The notes: generated by a model not told the origin, from the sequence alone. A DNA stretch of 64,000 nt from Paraburkholderia phenazinium (GCF_900142845.1 NZ_FSRU01000001.1:1054001-1118000), one strand, 5' to 3'. Shown: positions 49,092 through 58,446, numbered from the stretch's first letter. Program-made: numbers and translations.

Positions 49092-51458
49092 CTACTCGTA
49101 GTTGCTAAAGCGCGAGTCCTGCGGTGTTGAGGACGGCAATGGCGTGTAGCCGGGGACGCTCGCCTTGAACTGCTCGAGCAAGCCATTGTCGACCTTGGAG
49201 AATCCCTTGAGCTGCAGTTGCAGCAGCACCCGTGTGCCGCTGGTGGGCTGACCTGTGGTGTCGTCTTCTTCCGTGTACTTCTGTACTGCCAGACCCAGCG
49301 ACCAGCACTGCGCGTCGTATTGAACGCCGAGCAAGCCTGCAATCAAGCGATGCGACAGCATGTCGTAGTTGATCCGGCCGACGCTTGAGAGGTGGCGAGT
49401 CAGCGGCCACTGGGCCGACACAATGACCTGATTTTCGGGCTCATCGTCAATCGTCGTGTTGTCGCGAATGTAGCGATACCCCACGTTGACGACCTCATGG
49501 TCCGCCGGCTTCCACGTTAAGCCCGCAGTGGCATCGTCGATACGGTCGTACTCTTCGTCGTACTGCGCGGACTGCTCTGCCGAAAAGCCGCGCCCGATCT
49601 TGTATGAAGCCCCAACGGTGACGTCGGCGCCGCGCAGGTCGGTTTCCGGTTCGTCGGGCACCAGCGTGACTTCCGGATTGGTGAAATAGTATTCCTGAGC
49701 AATCGTGAAGCGTGCCCGCTCGTCGCCCGTAGATGGGTCAATGAAGCGCGTCGTCAGGCCGCTCGTCAGGCGATTCAGATCGGCGACACGATCGCCGCCC
49801 ACAAACGTGTTGGCCGTGAAGATTTCTGCGAGACCGAAGTCGGCCTGAGCGGTATCGAAGATCGGTGCGAACGTCTGGTTGCGATACGGTGTGTAGACGT
49901 AGTAGAGCCGCGGTTCCAGCGTCTGGATATAGTCCGTGCCGAAAATGCGGACGCTTCGCTCGAAGATCATGCCTGAGTCGAGACTCAGCGTCGGCACGTT
50001 ATAACTGAAAGTCTTGGGTTGGCCGACGGGCGCGGTGCTGCTGATGGAGGACAGATCGTACGCGGCAAAGTGCCATTGCAGCTTCGGCGTAAAGAACCAG
50101 TCCGGATGCACCATCGGGTAGCTGACATACGGGTCGAACACCAGGCGGCTGCCCTGGGTGGAATCGGCGGTGGCGATGGTAAAGCGCGTCGCATCGGCGT
50201 CGGCGCCGAAATCAAAACCACCGACATTGTATTTCGCGTACTTGACGTCGATTTCCGGTTCGCGGTTGTAAGTCGGACTGGTCGTGAACGATTGCCAGTG
50301 CTGATCCCGCAGCAGCACCGACCAGGGCCCATTGTTGTAGGTCAAGCCCGCTTCCTGCTGGAACTCCGTGGTTGACGTCAGCGGGACTGCGCTGCCTTCC
50401 GCCAGGTCGGTTGTGACATTCGAATCCGATACGCGGTTGTAGTTGGCGTACACAGCAAAGCCATCACCGAGATTCTGATTGTGGACGAAGCTGATCGCAT
50501 AGCGGTTGGTTTTGGTAATCGCATCGTCGGGCAGGTAAGAAGCGGTTAGGCTTCCAGAATAACTGGGAGAAAGATAGCGAAAGTTCTCCGAAAGCATTTC
50601 GCCGCGCTTCGACAGAATGCGCGGCGTGAGGGTCAGGTCATAGTTCGGTGCCAGATTGAAGTAATACGGAAGCTCGATGTCCACGCCATTCGTCGAGCTC
50701 ACTGAGAAGGTGGGCGGCAGCAGACCGCTGCGGCGGTCGCCGTTGAGCGGGAACGACATCCAGGGGCTGGCGAAGATGGGTACGCCCTGGAAAAAGATGA
50801 CGCCATTGCGCGCTACACCGGTATTCGTTGCATTGTCGATATCGAAACGCGAGGCTTTCACGTACCAGGCCGGATCGTCCGCGCACTGGCACGCCGTATA
50901 CGTACCTTGATGGACCACCGAGCGGTCGTTGTCGACGATATCGATACGCTGCCCACTGCCTGAGCCGCCTGTCAGGTTGAAGCGATACTTCGGCGTCGTC
51001 ATGTAGCCTTCCGACGCATCGATCCGCATGTGCGCCTCGGGACCGACGAAGACGTCGCCATTCCTCACGACGTGCACGTGGCCGTAGGCATCGGCCACGT
51101 CGGTATCTTCGTCGTAGTAAACGGCATCGCCTTTCACGACGGTGACGCTCGCCCGTATTTCGCCGTGGCCCTTAAGCGCGATGCCGGTGTCCGCTACGCC
51201 GTAGGCCATATCGGCCAGACCGAATTCGACCGCCGATTCGCCCGCTTGCAGCAGATGCTCCTCGAGTTGCGGCGCAAAGCGCAGACCCCAGGGGCCGTCA
51301 AGCGACTGGGGTTGCGCGGACGCGCCGCTGAGTTGCGCGTGAGCCTGAGAATAGGTGAGACTGGCTACCGCCGCGGCGATGGCTGCGAGGCGAGGCGCAC
51401 GCAGACTCCAGACGATAGACGCGCGTTTCAGGTACCTGCGTAACAACCGCACCGTCAT
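49092..51458 (-). CDS. lptD: LPS-assembly protein LptD, stand-alone copy
   Basis: A 788-residue outer-membrane protein (804 if TTG 51506 is used). A signal-like segment (SLRAPRLAAIAAAVASLTYS, cleavage after AHA) is followed by the jellyroll N-domain (IRASVTVVKGDAVYYDEDTD, AHMRIDASEGYMTTPKYRF) and a 26-strand type barrel from about residue 210 with PIFASPWMSFPLNGDRRSGL and LAPNYDLTLTPRILSKRGEM, both highly characteristic of LptD. It takes LPS from LptA to the cell surface with LptE. Only three Cys are present (CQC about 190 and one in AQCWSLG); E. coli has four. The usual neighbours surA and pdxA are absent, so it may be a second lptD-like copy. Confidence 0.93.
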   Translation of the reverse strand: MTVRLLRRYLKRASIVWSLRAPRLAAIAAAVASLTYSQAHAQLSGASAQPQSLDGPWGLRFAPQLEEHLLQAGESAVEFGLADMAYGVADTGIALKGHGEIRASVTVVKGDAVYYDEDTDVADAYGHVHVVRNGDVFVGPEAHMRIDASEGYMTTPKYRFNLTGGSGSGQRIDIVDNDRSVVHQGTYTACQCADDPAWYVKASRFDIDNATNTGVARNGVIFFQGVPIFASPWMSFPLNGDRRSGLLPPTFSVSSTNGVDIELPYYFNLAPNYDLTLTPRILSKRGEMLSENFRYLSPSYSGSLTASYLPDDAITKTNRYAISFVHNQNLGDGFAVYANYNRVSDSNVTTDLAEGSAVPLTSTTEFQQEAGLTYNNGPWSVLLRDQHWQSFTTSPTYNREPEIDVKYAKYNVGGFDFGADADATRFTIATADSTQGSRLVFDPYVSYPMVHPDWFFTPKLQWHFAAYDLSSISSTAPVGQPKTFSYNVPTLSLDSGMIFERSVRIFGTDYIQTLEPRLYYVYTPYRNQTFAPIFDTAQADFGLAEIFTANTFVGGDRVADLNRLTSGLTTRFIDPSTGDERARFTIAQEYYFTNPEVTLVPDEPETDLRGADVTVGASYKIGRGFSAEQSAQYDEEYDRIDDATAGLTWKPADHEVVNVGYRYIRDNTTIDDEPENQVIVSAQWPLTRHLSSVGRINYDMLSHRLIAGLLGVQYDAQCWSLGLAVQKYTEEDDTTGQPTSGTRVLLQLQLKGFSKVDNGLLEQFKASVPGYTPLPSSTPQDSRFSNYE

Positions 51459-51752
51459 ACCGGGTGGTACGCGCAGTTGATAGATCCACTTCCTGCTATC
51501 GGACAATGACTCTGGCTTCCCACAAGAATTGATTTATCACGGACGTGCGGAGCCCTCGCGGGTCCGCGCTTGGCTTCGGGCGTGATGGGTGCGCGACGCG
51601 TTGCGTTGCGTTGCGTAGACAGGCACAGTAACTTGCGCGCTCGTTTCTCGTGTTACGGGTTCGCTACGGATTCTTATCGAGGCATCCGAAGCGCGCGTTT
51701 TCACTCCTGCTATGCTGGCGTCAATTCTCATTTTGGCGACCAGGCATCCGCT

Positions 51753-53366
51753 ATGTGTGCATCACCGTCGGGCGACCTATCCAGCACTGGCAGCGGCCGT
51801 CCGGCCGTTGCGCCGGACCCGTCCGCGAAATTCACTGAAGCGCTGAATAAAGTGTTGCCGCTGATCGACTCGCAGCTGCCTCTAGATGCAAAACTGCTAG
51901 CCGAGCTATTGCAGGTTGCCGCCGTCAGTTCTCTGGGTCTGGGGCGGCTGGTCGATGCCGAGTCTTATTGGCGCCGGTCCATCGAAGCGAACCCCGCATT
52001 CGTGGACGCGTATACGAACCTCAGTACGTTCCTGAAAGGGCAAAACCGATTGCACGACGTGGTGACGCTGCTTCGCCAATTGCTCGACGTGCGTCCTGAT
52101 CTTGTCGATGTTTACAATGAGCTTGGCTCGCTGTTGCAGGATCTCGGGCGCCTGTCCGAAGCCGAGACGGCCTACCGGCAAGCGGCGTTGACGCGTCCCG
52201 AGCGCGTCGAGTTTCACTACAACCTTGCCACCGTGCTGCGTCCGCTTGGCCGTTGGAACGAAGCGGCGCAGGCGTATCAGCGGGCCATTGCCTTGCGTCC
52301 CGACTTCGTTATGGGCCACAGCAACCTCGGCAACGTGCTGAAGGAACTGGGACGTCTGCCTGAGGCAGAGGACGCCTACCGCCAGGCACTCGCCATTCAC
52401 AGCGACTACCACATCGCGCGATACGGACTGGCTATGCTGCTGCTCAGCGTGGGACGCTTTGACGAAGGCTGGCGTCTATACGAAGCACGTCACGCGGACC
52501 CCATGTCGCTCCAGTACAAGACGCAGAGAGTCATAGGCCGGCCGCGTTGGCAGGGCGAACCGCTGGCGGGGAAAAAGCTACTGGTCTGGCAGGAGGGCGG
52601 CCTCGGCGACGCGATTCATTTTGGCCGCTATCTTCCGCTGCTCAAAGCACAAGGCGCCGCGCAGATTGCGTTTGTCTGCGCGCCATCGTTGCACCGGCTG
52701 TTTGCGACGGTCGAAGGGGTGGATGTGCTGCTGACCCATGAGGCCGGATGGGCAGCGTCGGCGCAGTACGATTACTGGATGAGCCCAATGAGTGCGCCGC
52801 TTTATATGCGCACGACGGTGGATACGATTCCGCCGCCGGTTCAACTGAAGCTTGAATCGTCGCTCGTGGAAGTCTGGCGCGCGCGTCTTGCCGCTCTTCC
52901 TCCGGGACGCAGGATTGGCCTCGTATGGAAGGGCAATGCCCAACATCAGAACGACGCCCACCGGTCGCTCGAATCGCTCACGATGCTGGCGCCGCTCTGG
53001 CGCGTGCCTGGACTCAGCTTCGTGAGTCTGCAAAAGGGCGAGGACGAAGCCCAGTCGCCGCCCGTCGATCAGCCGTTGCTGCATCTCGGTTCAGAGGTGA
53101 CGGACATGGCCGATAGCGCTGCCGTCATCGCGCAACTGGACCTTGTGATCTGCGTGGATACGTCGATTGCGCATCTCGCCGCGTCGGTCGGAACGCCGTG
53201 CTGGGTGATGTTGCCGGCTGAGGAAATCGACTGGCGCTGGATGCATGGACGCACCGACTCTCCCTGGTATCCCGAGACGATTCGTCTGTTCCGCCAGCCT
53301 TTGGGCGCGAAGTGGTCCGAGCTGATCGAACAGGTACGGCAAGCGTGCAGCAGTGGCGACTTGTGA
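51753..53366 (+). CDS. TPR repeat protein with C-terminal glycosyltransferase-9-like domain
   Basis: A 537-residue cytosolic protein. Residues about 45-240 hold five to six tetratricopeptide repeats (for example GRLSEAETAYRQAALTRPER and GRWNEAAQAYQRAIALRPDF). Residues about 265-537 form a GT-B-like domain related to ADP-heptose:LPS heptosyltransferases: PLAGKKLLVWQEGGLGDAIH is the N-lobe loop and VICVDTSIAHLAASVGTPCW the nucleotide-sugar binding block. Such TPR-GT9 proteins often modify flagellins or other proteins. ATG 51753 is preferred over an upstream frame. It is divergent from lptD (294-base gap), which could hint at surface polysaccharide work. Confidence 0.88.
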   Translation: MCASPSGDLSSTGSGRPAVAPDPSAKFTEALNKVLPLIDSQLPLDAKLLAELLQVAAVSSLGLGRLVDAESYWRRSIEANPAFVDAYTNLSTFLKGQNRLHDVVTLLRQLLDVRPDLVDVYNELGSLLQDLGRLSEAETAYRQAALTRPERVEFHYNLATVLRPLGRWNEAAQAYQRAIALRPDFVMGHSNLGNVLKELGRLPEAEDAYRQALAIHSDYHIARYGLAMLLLSVGRFDEGWRLYEARHADPMSLQYKTQRVIGRPRWQGEPLAGKKLLVWQEGGLGDAIHFGRYLPLLKAQGAAQIAFVCAPSLHRLFATVEGVDVLLTHEAGWAASAQYDYWMSPMSAPLYMRTTVDTIPPPVQLKLESSLVEVWRARLAALPPGRRIGLVWKGNAQHQNDAHRSLESLTMLAPLWRVPGLSFVSLQKGEDEAQSPPVDQPLLHLGSEVTDMADSAAVIAQLDLVICVDTSIAHLAASVGTPCWVMLPAEEIDWRWMHGRTDSPWYPETIRLFRQPLGAKWSELIEQVRQACSSGDL

Positions 53367-53441
53367 CGACGTATGGCAAGATCGCGATGATCTCTCAATC
53401 ACGTTAGGCTTCGCGCAGGCCTGCACACTTCAGGAGACCTC

Positions 53442-53816
53442 ATGTTCGACCACGTCAAATTCGGAGTCAGCGACTATGCAGCGAGCAAAGCGTTCTTCGT
53501 CAAGGCACTCGAACCGATCGGCGTAGCGGTGATCGCGGAGGGGGTGCCGACGTACGGTGTCGAGCTTAGCCCGCCGGGTAAGGCTTCATTGTGCCTGTAT
53601 CAGAGTGAGGAGAAGCCGGCGCATCTTCACCTGGCGTTCACTGCCGAGAATCGCCAGCAAGTCGACGCTTTTTATCGCGCAGCGCTGGAAACGGGCGGCA
53701 AAGACAATGGTGCGCCGGGTCTGCGCCCGCATTACCACGCGAACTACTATGCCGCTTTTGTCATTGGTCCGGACGGGCACAACATCGAAGTGGTCTGCCA
53801 TCAACCCGAGGCCTGA
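53442..53816 (+). CDS. VOC (glyoxalase/bleomycin-resistance/dioxygenase) family protein
   Basis: A 124-residue protein with two beta-alpha-beta-beta-beta units. FDHVKFGVSDYAASKAFFVK is the VOC start with the first metal His (DHV), KPAHLHLAFTAENRQQVDAF the second His region and GPDGHNIEVVCHQ the third with Glu, giving the usual His/His/Glu metal site. HYHANYYAAFVIGPDGHNIE is close to a well-known YYAAFVxDPDGxxIE motif of lactoylglutathione-lyase-like proteins. AGGAGA precedes ATG 53442. Substrate unknown; the gene is alone. Confidence 0.93.
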   Translation: MFDHVKFGVSDYAASKAFFVKALEPIGVAVIAEGVPTYGVELSPPGKASLCLYQSEEKPAHLHLAFTAENRQQVDAFYRAALETGGKDNGAPGLRPHYHANYYAAFVIGPDGHNIEVVCHQPEA

Positions 53817-53892
53817 TCCTTTCATCAAGCGGACTCGCCAGGCCAGGCTGCGTGCTGCCGATCGCAGCCTGGCATAAGCCGACTGTAGGCTC

Positions 53893-54585
53893 TTACAATT
53901 CGATCACAGTCCCGGCGTCGTCAAAGTAATAAATGTTTTCGTGCTTGAAGCCCCAGGGCCCGCCGCGCTCGCCTATATGAGGTTCGAAGGTGAAACATCC
54001 TGCCTCTCCCAGACGGCGACGATTCCCAGCTTCGATATACAACCGGTCGTCTCTGTGCCGGCAAATGCTGTGGCCCACGTTACCGAGAAAGTCGAGGTTC
54101 TCGAATCCTTCCAGACGGATCTGCTCGTTGGCGAATTCGTACAGATCGTGAAACGAGGTATCCGGCTGGACAAACAGACGCATCCTCTGATGTAGACGGC
54201 TTTCGGTTTCGTACCCGGATCTGAACTCCGAAGGGATGGGCGCGAGGCGTGCTACGCCTTCTTCGATGTAAAACGAGCGCGCACAGTCGCCCCAGATATC
54301 CCCGCTTCGCGGACTGAGGTCGACGGTCACAAGATTTTTCAGGCCGACAGGTTCGCTGCTGGGCTCGTACACTCGCCCCGACAACGAAGCCTTGCTGCGA
54401 GAACCCAGTAAAACAAACGCGGGACAGTCGTAATACCACGTGTCCGAATAGCCGCGTTCGGCGAGCATCGCGGTCGCTGTCGATGCGATCGAAGACTCTG
54501 TGGACTCGGGTGTTATGTATTCAACCAGCCGTTGCAATACCTCTTTGGCCGCGGCTTGAACCGGTTTATTCAATGGGATCGGCAA
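53893..54585 (-). CDS. M24-family aminopeptidase-like protein
   Basis: A protein of about 230 residues from a proposed TTG start at 54585 (GGAG at 6 bases); the frame is open to 54789 but that part is not protein-like. It contains pita-bread fold blocks: LVTVDLSPRSGDIWGDCARSF with the Asp pair that binds metal, GHSICRHRDDRLYIEAGNRR with the metal His (GH), and FTFEPHIGERGGPWGFKHEN with the two Glu. The N-terminal helical part is short, so it would be a catalytic-domain-only M24 protein (Xaa-Pro aminopeptidase or creatinase-like). Lower GC than neighbours around 54400-54700 suggests separate origin. Start and activity uncertain. Confidence 0.72.
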   Translation of the reverse strand: MPIPLNKPVQAAAKEVLQRLVEYITPESTESSIASTATAMLAERGYSDTWYYDCPAFVLLGSRSKASLSGRVYEPSSEPVGLKNLVTVDLSPRSGDIWGDCARSFYIEEGVARLAPIPSEFRSGYETESRLHQRMRLFVQPDTSFHDLYEFANEQIRLEGFENLDFLGNVGHSICRHRDDRLYIEAGNRRRLGEAGCFTFEPHIGERGGPWGFKHENIYYFDDAGTVIEL

Positions 54586-54768
54586 GACAGGCTCCGTTGT
54601 TGCAATCTGGGCGGACGGGATGGATTGACGTCGAGCGGATAGGGGGCGTCGAATCGACGATAGTCCAAACACTGTGGAACGAAAGATTTTGCAAGACGAG
54701 GGCGCATAGAAATGCAATGCACCGTATCGTACTCTTGGTCGCACGGGGTTTCCTGTTGTTGCACGCGA

Positions 54769-54791
54769 GCGTGGAAACGCCGTTTCCACGC
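54769..54791. promoter_or_regulatory. Perfect 10-bp-arm palindrome
   Basis: GCGTGGAAAC-GCC-GTTTCCACGC lies between the divergent M24-like gene and the small secreted-protein gene. Ten-base arms with a 3-base centre suit an operator or a very stable hairpin in either transcript. No T-run follows. Confidence 0.5.
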
Positions 54792-54890
54792 AGTGTCTTC
54801 GTCGAAATGCGTTCCTGGCACTGCGGCGACGGGCTATTCCCGAGTTGAGAGACGCTTGACCCGGTTACAACACATTACGGAGAATTGATC

Positions 54891-55151
54891 ATGAAGAATG
54901 CGCTTATTGCTTCGCTGCTGATGTTGGCCGGTTCAATGGCATATGCTCAATCGCAAAACAATGGAGACGGCGGAGGAGGTCAGTTTCACGGCAACCCGGC
55001 AATCGCCGCGGCTTGCGACGGGAAGCCGGTGGGTACAAAAGTTTCGGTGACGCTTAGGGATGGACAGCCTCACGAAATAGAATGTGGAATGCATCATCGC
55101 CCCCAACCGCAAGATGGCGGAAATTCCGGAGCAGCTAACCCAGCGCAGTAA
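54891..55151 (+). CDS. Small secreted hypothetical protein (86 aa)
   Basis: An exported protein: the signal peptide KNALIASLLMLAGSMAYA is cleaved after residue about 19. The mature 66 residues are Gly/Asn/Gln-rich (SQNNGDGGGGQFHGNPAIAA), with two Cys (AAACDGKP and HEIECGMHH) that may pair in the periplasm, and a His/Pro/Gln tail. GGAG lies 8 bases before ATG 54891. It overlaps nothing and is followed 88 bases later by a lipoprotein gene. No family recognised. Confidence 0.7.
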   Translation: MKNALIASLLMLAGSMAYAQSQNNGDGGGGQFHGNPAIAAACDGKPVGTKVSVTLRDGQPHEIECGMHHRPQPQDGGNSGAANPAQ

Positions 55152-55239
55152 GGGCAGGTCCGACTACGCTGTCGCCACAAAAGAGTACAGACAAGAGATA
55201 AGACGCCGTATGAAAAAGCCCGTCCGCGTAGGTGAAACG

Positions 55240-55668
55240 ATGAAAACGAAGCTGGGGGCCGCGATTGCAGCGGTATTGATCGCAGGCGTGCTCACCGGTT
55301 GCGCCGATGTGCCTGACAAGAACACGCCGGAGGCCGGGACCTACGGCACCTACCCTAAGGACTACAAGGCTCTGATCGATGCCTATCAGCAGACGACGTT
55401 CAAGGAACCTTCAAGCGCCGTGGTGCAATATCTGAATGAACCGTCGACAGGATGGACGCGAACTGCACCCGGAGCGCCTGCCGTGTTCGGTTATCGCGTG
55501 TGCCTGATAGTCAATACGAAAAACAGTTACAGCGGCGATGTCGGCAACCTGCTCACCGAGGTTTTCATCCGCAATGAAAAGGTGATGAGTTACCGCGTCG
55601 CCGATCATTCGAGCAGTGCATACGACGCCGTCGTGCAGAGTGCGTGCGACTCGGCCAGCCCCAAATGA
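55240..55668 (+). CDS. Putative lipoprotein (142 aa)
   Basis: The N-terminus KTKLGAAIAAVLIAGVLTGC is a lipoprotein signal with lipobox VLTGC (Cys21). The mature part includes TYPKDYKALIDAYQQTTFKE, then SAVVQYLNEPSTGWTRTAPG and FGYRVCLIVNTKNSYSGDVG, and ends with Cys near the C-terminus. The +2 residue is Ala, which favours outer-membrane sorting. AGGTGA precedes ATG 55240; ATG 55210 is possible. I do not recognise a domain, though the beta-rich body resembles small lipoproteins of unknown function in Burkholderiales. Confidence 0.75.
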   Translation: MKTKLGAAIAAVLIAGVLTGCADVPDKNTPEAGTYGTYPKDYKALIDAYQQTTFKEPSSAVVQYLNEPSTGWTRTAPGAPAVFGYRVCLIVNTKNSYSGDVGNLLTEVFIRNEKVMSYRVADHSSSAYDAVVQSACDSASPK

Positions 55669-56074
55669 AGCGCGTGCACGCCATAAGGCACTCACTACCC
55701 GTGCTATTGATCGCCTGCGACTGCCGTTCCGTTCGGGCGGATCAGCGAGTCGCCTTGAAAGACGTGATACGGCGACTCTTCGAGATCCATGTGATCGGGG
55801 ACAGGTAATCCGTAGCCGCATCCCTCGGCCGATAGTCTGGGAACCGTTTCCCGAGGGCGCGCGGCCCATCTCGGGACTCCGTGACGACCAAAATGGCGCG
55901 ATACCAGAAAGGTGCTCAACACGGCCATGAAGCTAGACCCGTGCCGAGATACTGCTCAGTCACCGCCGCCATGCACATCTGAAAAAATAAATGCGGACGA
56001 TTGTCGAATTCGGTGGGCGCCATTCGTCAACCTGATGAGTTGCTAAACATGCTCATAGAGAGGATGGAAACCAA
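55669..56074. other. Intergenic region before peptidase E gene
   Basis: About 400 bases. It holds one possible minus-strand small frame (55704-55928, listed separately). A TTTCTGA/A-rich stretch around 55975-56000 is the most promoter-like part before the peptidase gene, and AGAGGATGG (56057-56065) its ribosome site. No hairpin terminator is obvious after the lipoprotein gene. Confidence 0.35.
55704..55928 (-). CDS. Possible small hypothetical protein (74 aa)
   Basis: ATG 55928 opens a 74-codon frame whose second half, DLEESPYHVFQGDSLIRPNG, has a protein-like mixed composition, whereas the first half is Arg-rich. A ribosome site is not evident. No family is recognised. It is listed because it fills a gap that otherwise has no feature; it may be non-coding or a damaged gene. 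Confidence 0.3.
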   Translation of the reverse strand: MAVLSTFLVSRHFGRHGVPRWAARPRETVPRLSAEGCGYGLPVPDHMDLEESPYHVFQGDSLIRPNGTAVAGDQ

Positions 56075-56815
56075 ATGAAATTTCTTCTGACGTCCGGCGG
56101 CATCACCAACGCGAGCATTCACGCCGCACTGGTGGATCTGTTGGGCAAGCCTATCGCCGAGTGCAGCGCGCTCTTCATTCCTACTGCCATGTATGCCTAT
56201 CCGCGCCATGCTGCCATGGCGTGGCAGGCGTTCGCTGGAAAAGCGCGAAGTCCATTGTGCGAACTGGGCTGGAAGTCGCTGGGCGTTCTGGAACTCACCG
56301 CATTGCCGAGCCTCTCTAAAAAAGATTGGATCCCCCTGGTGGAAGAGACGGATGCCCTGTTGGTGTGGGGCGGTGACCCTGTCTATCTCGCTGACTGGAT
56401 GCGTCGTTCCGGCCTCGCCGAGCTATTGCCTTCACTGCGAGATGAACTGGTTTACGTGGGCGTTAGCGCCGGTAGCATGGCGGTGTCTTCGACATTTTCG
56501 GAAAACTACACCCAGCCGCCCAGTGGTAATCGCGATGCGCTGATGTCTGAGAACTTTTCGTTCGCAACTGCAGAGGGCGAGGTTGCAAGCCTGCTCGTCA
56601 CCGCTCACGGAGCAGGTTGGGTCGACTTTGCATTGATCCCGCATTTCGACAATCCGGCTCATCCGGATGCCTCCTTGGAGAATGCTGAAAAATGGGCCGC
56701 CAGGATACCGCTGCCGGTCTATGCCATTGATGATCAGACCGCCATCGCGGTGAGCGATGGTGCAGTCCAGGTCGTTTCCGAAGGTCAGTGGAAATTGTTT
56801 TTGCCCGTTGCGTAG
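56075..56815 (+). CDS. pepE: Peptidase E-like protein (S51 family)
   Basis: A 246-residue cytosolic serine peptidase of the class I glutamine-amidotransferase-like fold. KFLLTSGGITNASIHAALVD is the family N-terminus, DALLVWGGDPVYLADWMRR the glycine loop, YVGVSAGSMAVSS holds the nucleophile Ser, and ALIPHFDNPAHPDAS the conserved His. Peptidase E cleaves N-terminal Asp from dipeptides; related cyanophycinases belong to the same family. The gap upstream lacks a clear terminator. AGGATGG precedes the ATG. The gene is convergent with the epoxide-hydrolase-like gene. Confidence 0.88.
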   Translation: MKFLLTSGGITNASIHAALVDLLGKPIAECSALFIPTAMYAYPRHAAMAWQAFAGKARSPLCELGWKSLGVLELTALPSLSKKDWIPLVEETDALLVWGGDPVYLADWMRRSGLAELLPSLRDELVYVGVSAGSMAVSSTFSENYTQPPSGNRDALMSENFSFATAEGEVASLLVTAHGAGWVDFALIPHFDNPAHPDASLENAEKWAARIPLPVYAIDDQTAIAVSDGAVQVVSEGQWKLFLPVA

Positions 56816-56858
56816 GGGGGCCGTGCGTGGCGAAAAAAGCGCAAATGGTGCCTTTGTT

Positions 56859-58196
56859 TCAAAGGAGACTCCCTGGTTTAACTAGACGCGGTGAACCGGC
56901 CGGCGCTGCCTCAATTTGCTCACTGATGAAGGCGAGCAGGAGTTCGCTGAGCCGAACCGGCTGCTCCTGTTGGATCCAGTGACCGGCGCCGTCTATCAGC
57001 TCGATGCCACCCATTCTCGTCGCCGCTTTCATCCTCATAAGATCGAGCGCGCCCGGCGCCGAATAGGTGCCCCAATCGCTCTTCCCGCCAATGAAGAGCG
57101 AAGGGACATCGATCGTCTTGCCCGAAAACAGGCGTAACTCGGCGTTCAGGTCAGGATCGGACAAGACGCGATAAGCCTGCAGGGCGCCCTGAAACCCAGT
57201 GCGGCCATACTCCTCCGTGTACACCCCAAGTTCCAGTTCGGTGAGCCATTTGCAGGCCAGGACCTCGGCGGCCGAAGGTTGGAATGGAGCAACGGTCTCG
57301 GGCATCGTCCTGCCGAGATCCATGACGTAATAGGTGGGCATTTGTGCAAGTTCTGCGGCGGTTAGCGCGTTCAACGGATGCGGCTTATTCCCCGGCCAGT
57401 CGGCGCTCTTGACGTAGAAAAATGCACGAAGAAACGCGTGTAAGCCTTGAGGGGGCTGCCACATGTCCTGGTTCGCCTTCCGTGTGCTCAGGTATTGCTG
57501 GTAATACTCTCTCGGCGGGTTGAGCGCCGCCAGCGCGGCCGCCAGGTTTTGAGTGCCAGTGTTCGGTTGAACCGACGATCCCTCGCTTTCCGCAATGTTA
57601 AAGGGAAGCGTCGGCGGACCGGGGAACGGTGCGCTCATCAGCACCACCGAGGGAAAGACGTCAGGTCGGGCCAGCGCACAATAGGCCGCCACGGGCGAGC
57701 CGAGGTCGTGCCCGACAAGCATTGCCGTACGCCGATACCCCAACGCCAAAACCAATCCGAGGGCGTCGCGCGTCATATTCAAGAGGCTGAAGGGCGCTAG
57801 CTGGGCGTCATAGTCGTTCACCCAACCGGTGGTACGGCCAAAACCCCGCTGGTCGGGCGCCACGACATGGTAGCCGGCGTCAGCCAGAAGCGGGATCAGG
57901 TGTCGCCAGCCGTAAGCCAAATCGGGAAAACCATGCAGAAGCAATGCGAGCGGCCGGCCGGGGTGTTCGTAACCGGCCTCGAGAATATGGACATCAAGGC
58001 CGTTGACCCCATGGATCATGCGCGAGCGGACCCCCTTGGGAAGCGTTCCCTCGCCATATGTTGATGTGGTCAAATCAATTCCTCCTATGGGGTTTGCGCG
58101 GGCGGATCGAATTAAAGCCGCAACGAGGCTGATCGCGCCCATCGCTAAGACGGCTCGTCGGGACGCCGATGGCTTGAAGCTAAGTGGATGACTCAT
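56859..58196 (-). CDS. Exported alpha/beta hydrolase, epoxide-hydrolase-like
   Basis: A 445-residue enzyme. The N-terminus has a twin-arginine-like export signal (SRRAVLAMGAISLVAALIRS, cleavage near ARA, residue 34). The catalytic fold shows LLHGFPDLAYGWRHLIPLL (HGxP oxyanion), LVGHDLGSPVAAY with nucleophile Asp, and IDGAGHWIQQEQPVRLSELL with the catalytic His; the Asp nucleophile marks epoxide hydrolases and dehalogenases rather than esterases. ATG 58196 lacks a good ribosome site. It is divergent from a TetR gene (316-base gap) with a 16-bp palindromic operator, so it is probably the controlled gene. Confidence 0.85.
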   Translation of the reverse strand: MSHPLSFKPSASRRAVLAMGAISLVAALIRSARANPIGGIDLTTSTYGEGTLPKGVRSRMIHGVNGLDVHILEAGYEHPGRPLALLLHGFPDLAYGWRHLIPLLADAGYHVVAPDQRGFGRTTGWVNDYDAQLAPFSLLNMTRDALGLVLALGYRRTAMLVGHDLGSPVAAYCALARPDVFPSVVLMSAPFPGPPTLPFNIAESEGSSVQPNTGTQNLAAALAALNPPREYYQQYLSTRKANQDMWQPPQGLHAFLRAFFYVKSADWPGNKPHPLNALTAAELAQMPTYYVMDLGRTMPETVAPFQPSAAEVLACKWLTELELGVYTEEYGRTGFQGALQAYRVLSDPDLNAELRLFSGKTIDVPSLFIGGKSDWGTYSAPGALDLMRMKAATRMGGIELIDGAGHWIQQEQPVRLSELLLAFISEQIEAAPAGSPRLVKPGSLL

Positions 58197-58446
58197 GACG
58201 GAACGTACCGTCCGCTTGCAAGCGCTGTCTTCAGCTTCAGCGAAAACCCACGCGGCAAACAATTCGCAAGGCGGCCGGGCAATCGAGGACGATCAGCCCC
58301 GACACGAAGGCGCTCTGCGTACGGTGAGCGAGCAAACCCGCACGTTTCGTCTTCATTGACTCCTGCCGCAATCTGGGCAGGCCGCGCATCGCTGAACGAA
58401 CCTTCCTGGCTGGCGATTGGGTCGGGGCGCATCACCGGACTCCTAA

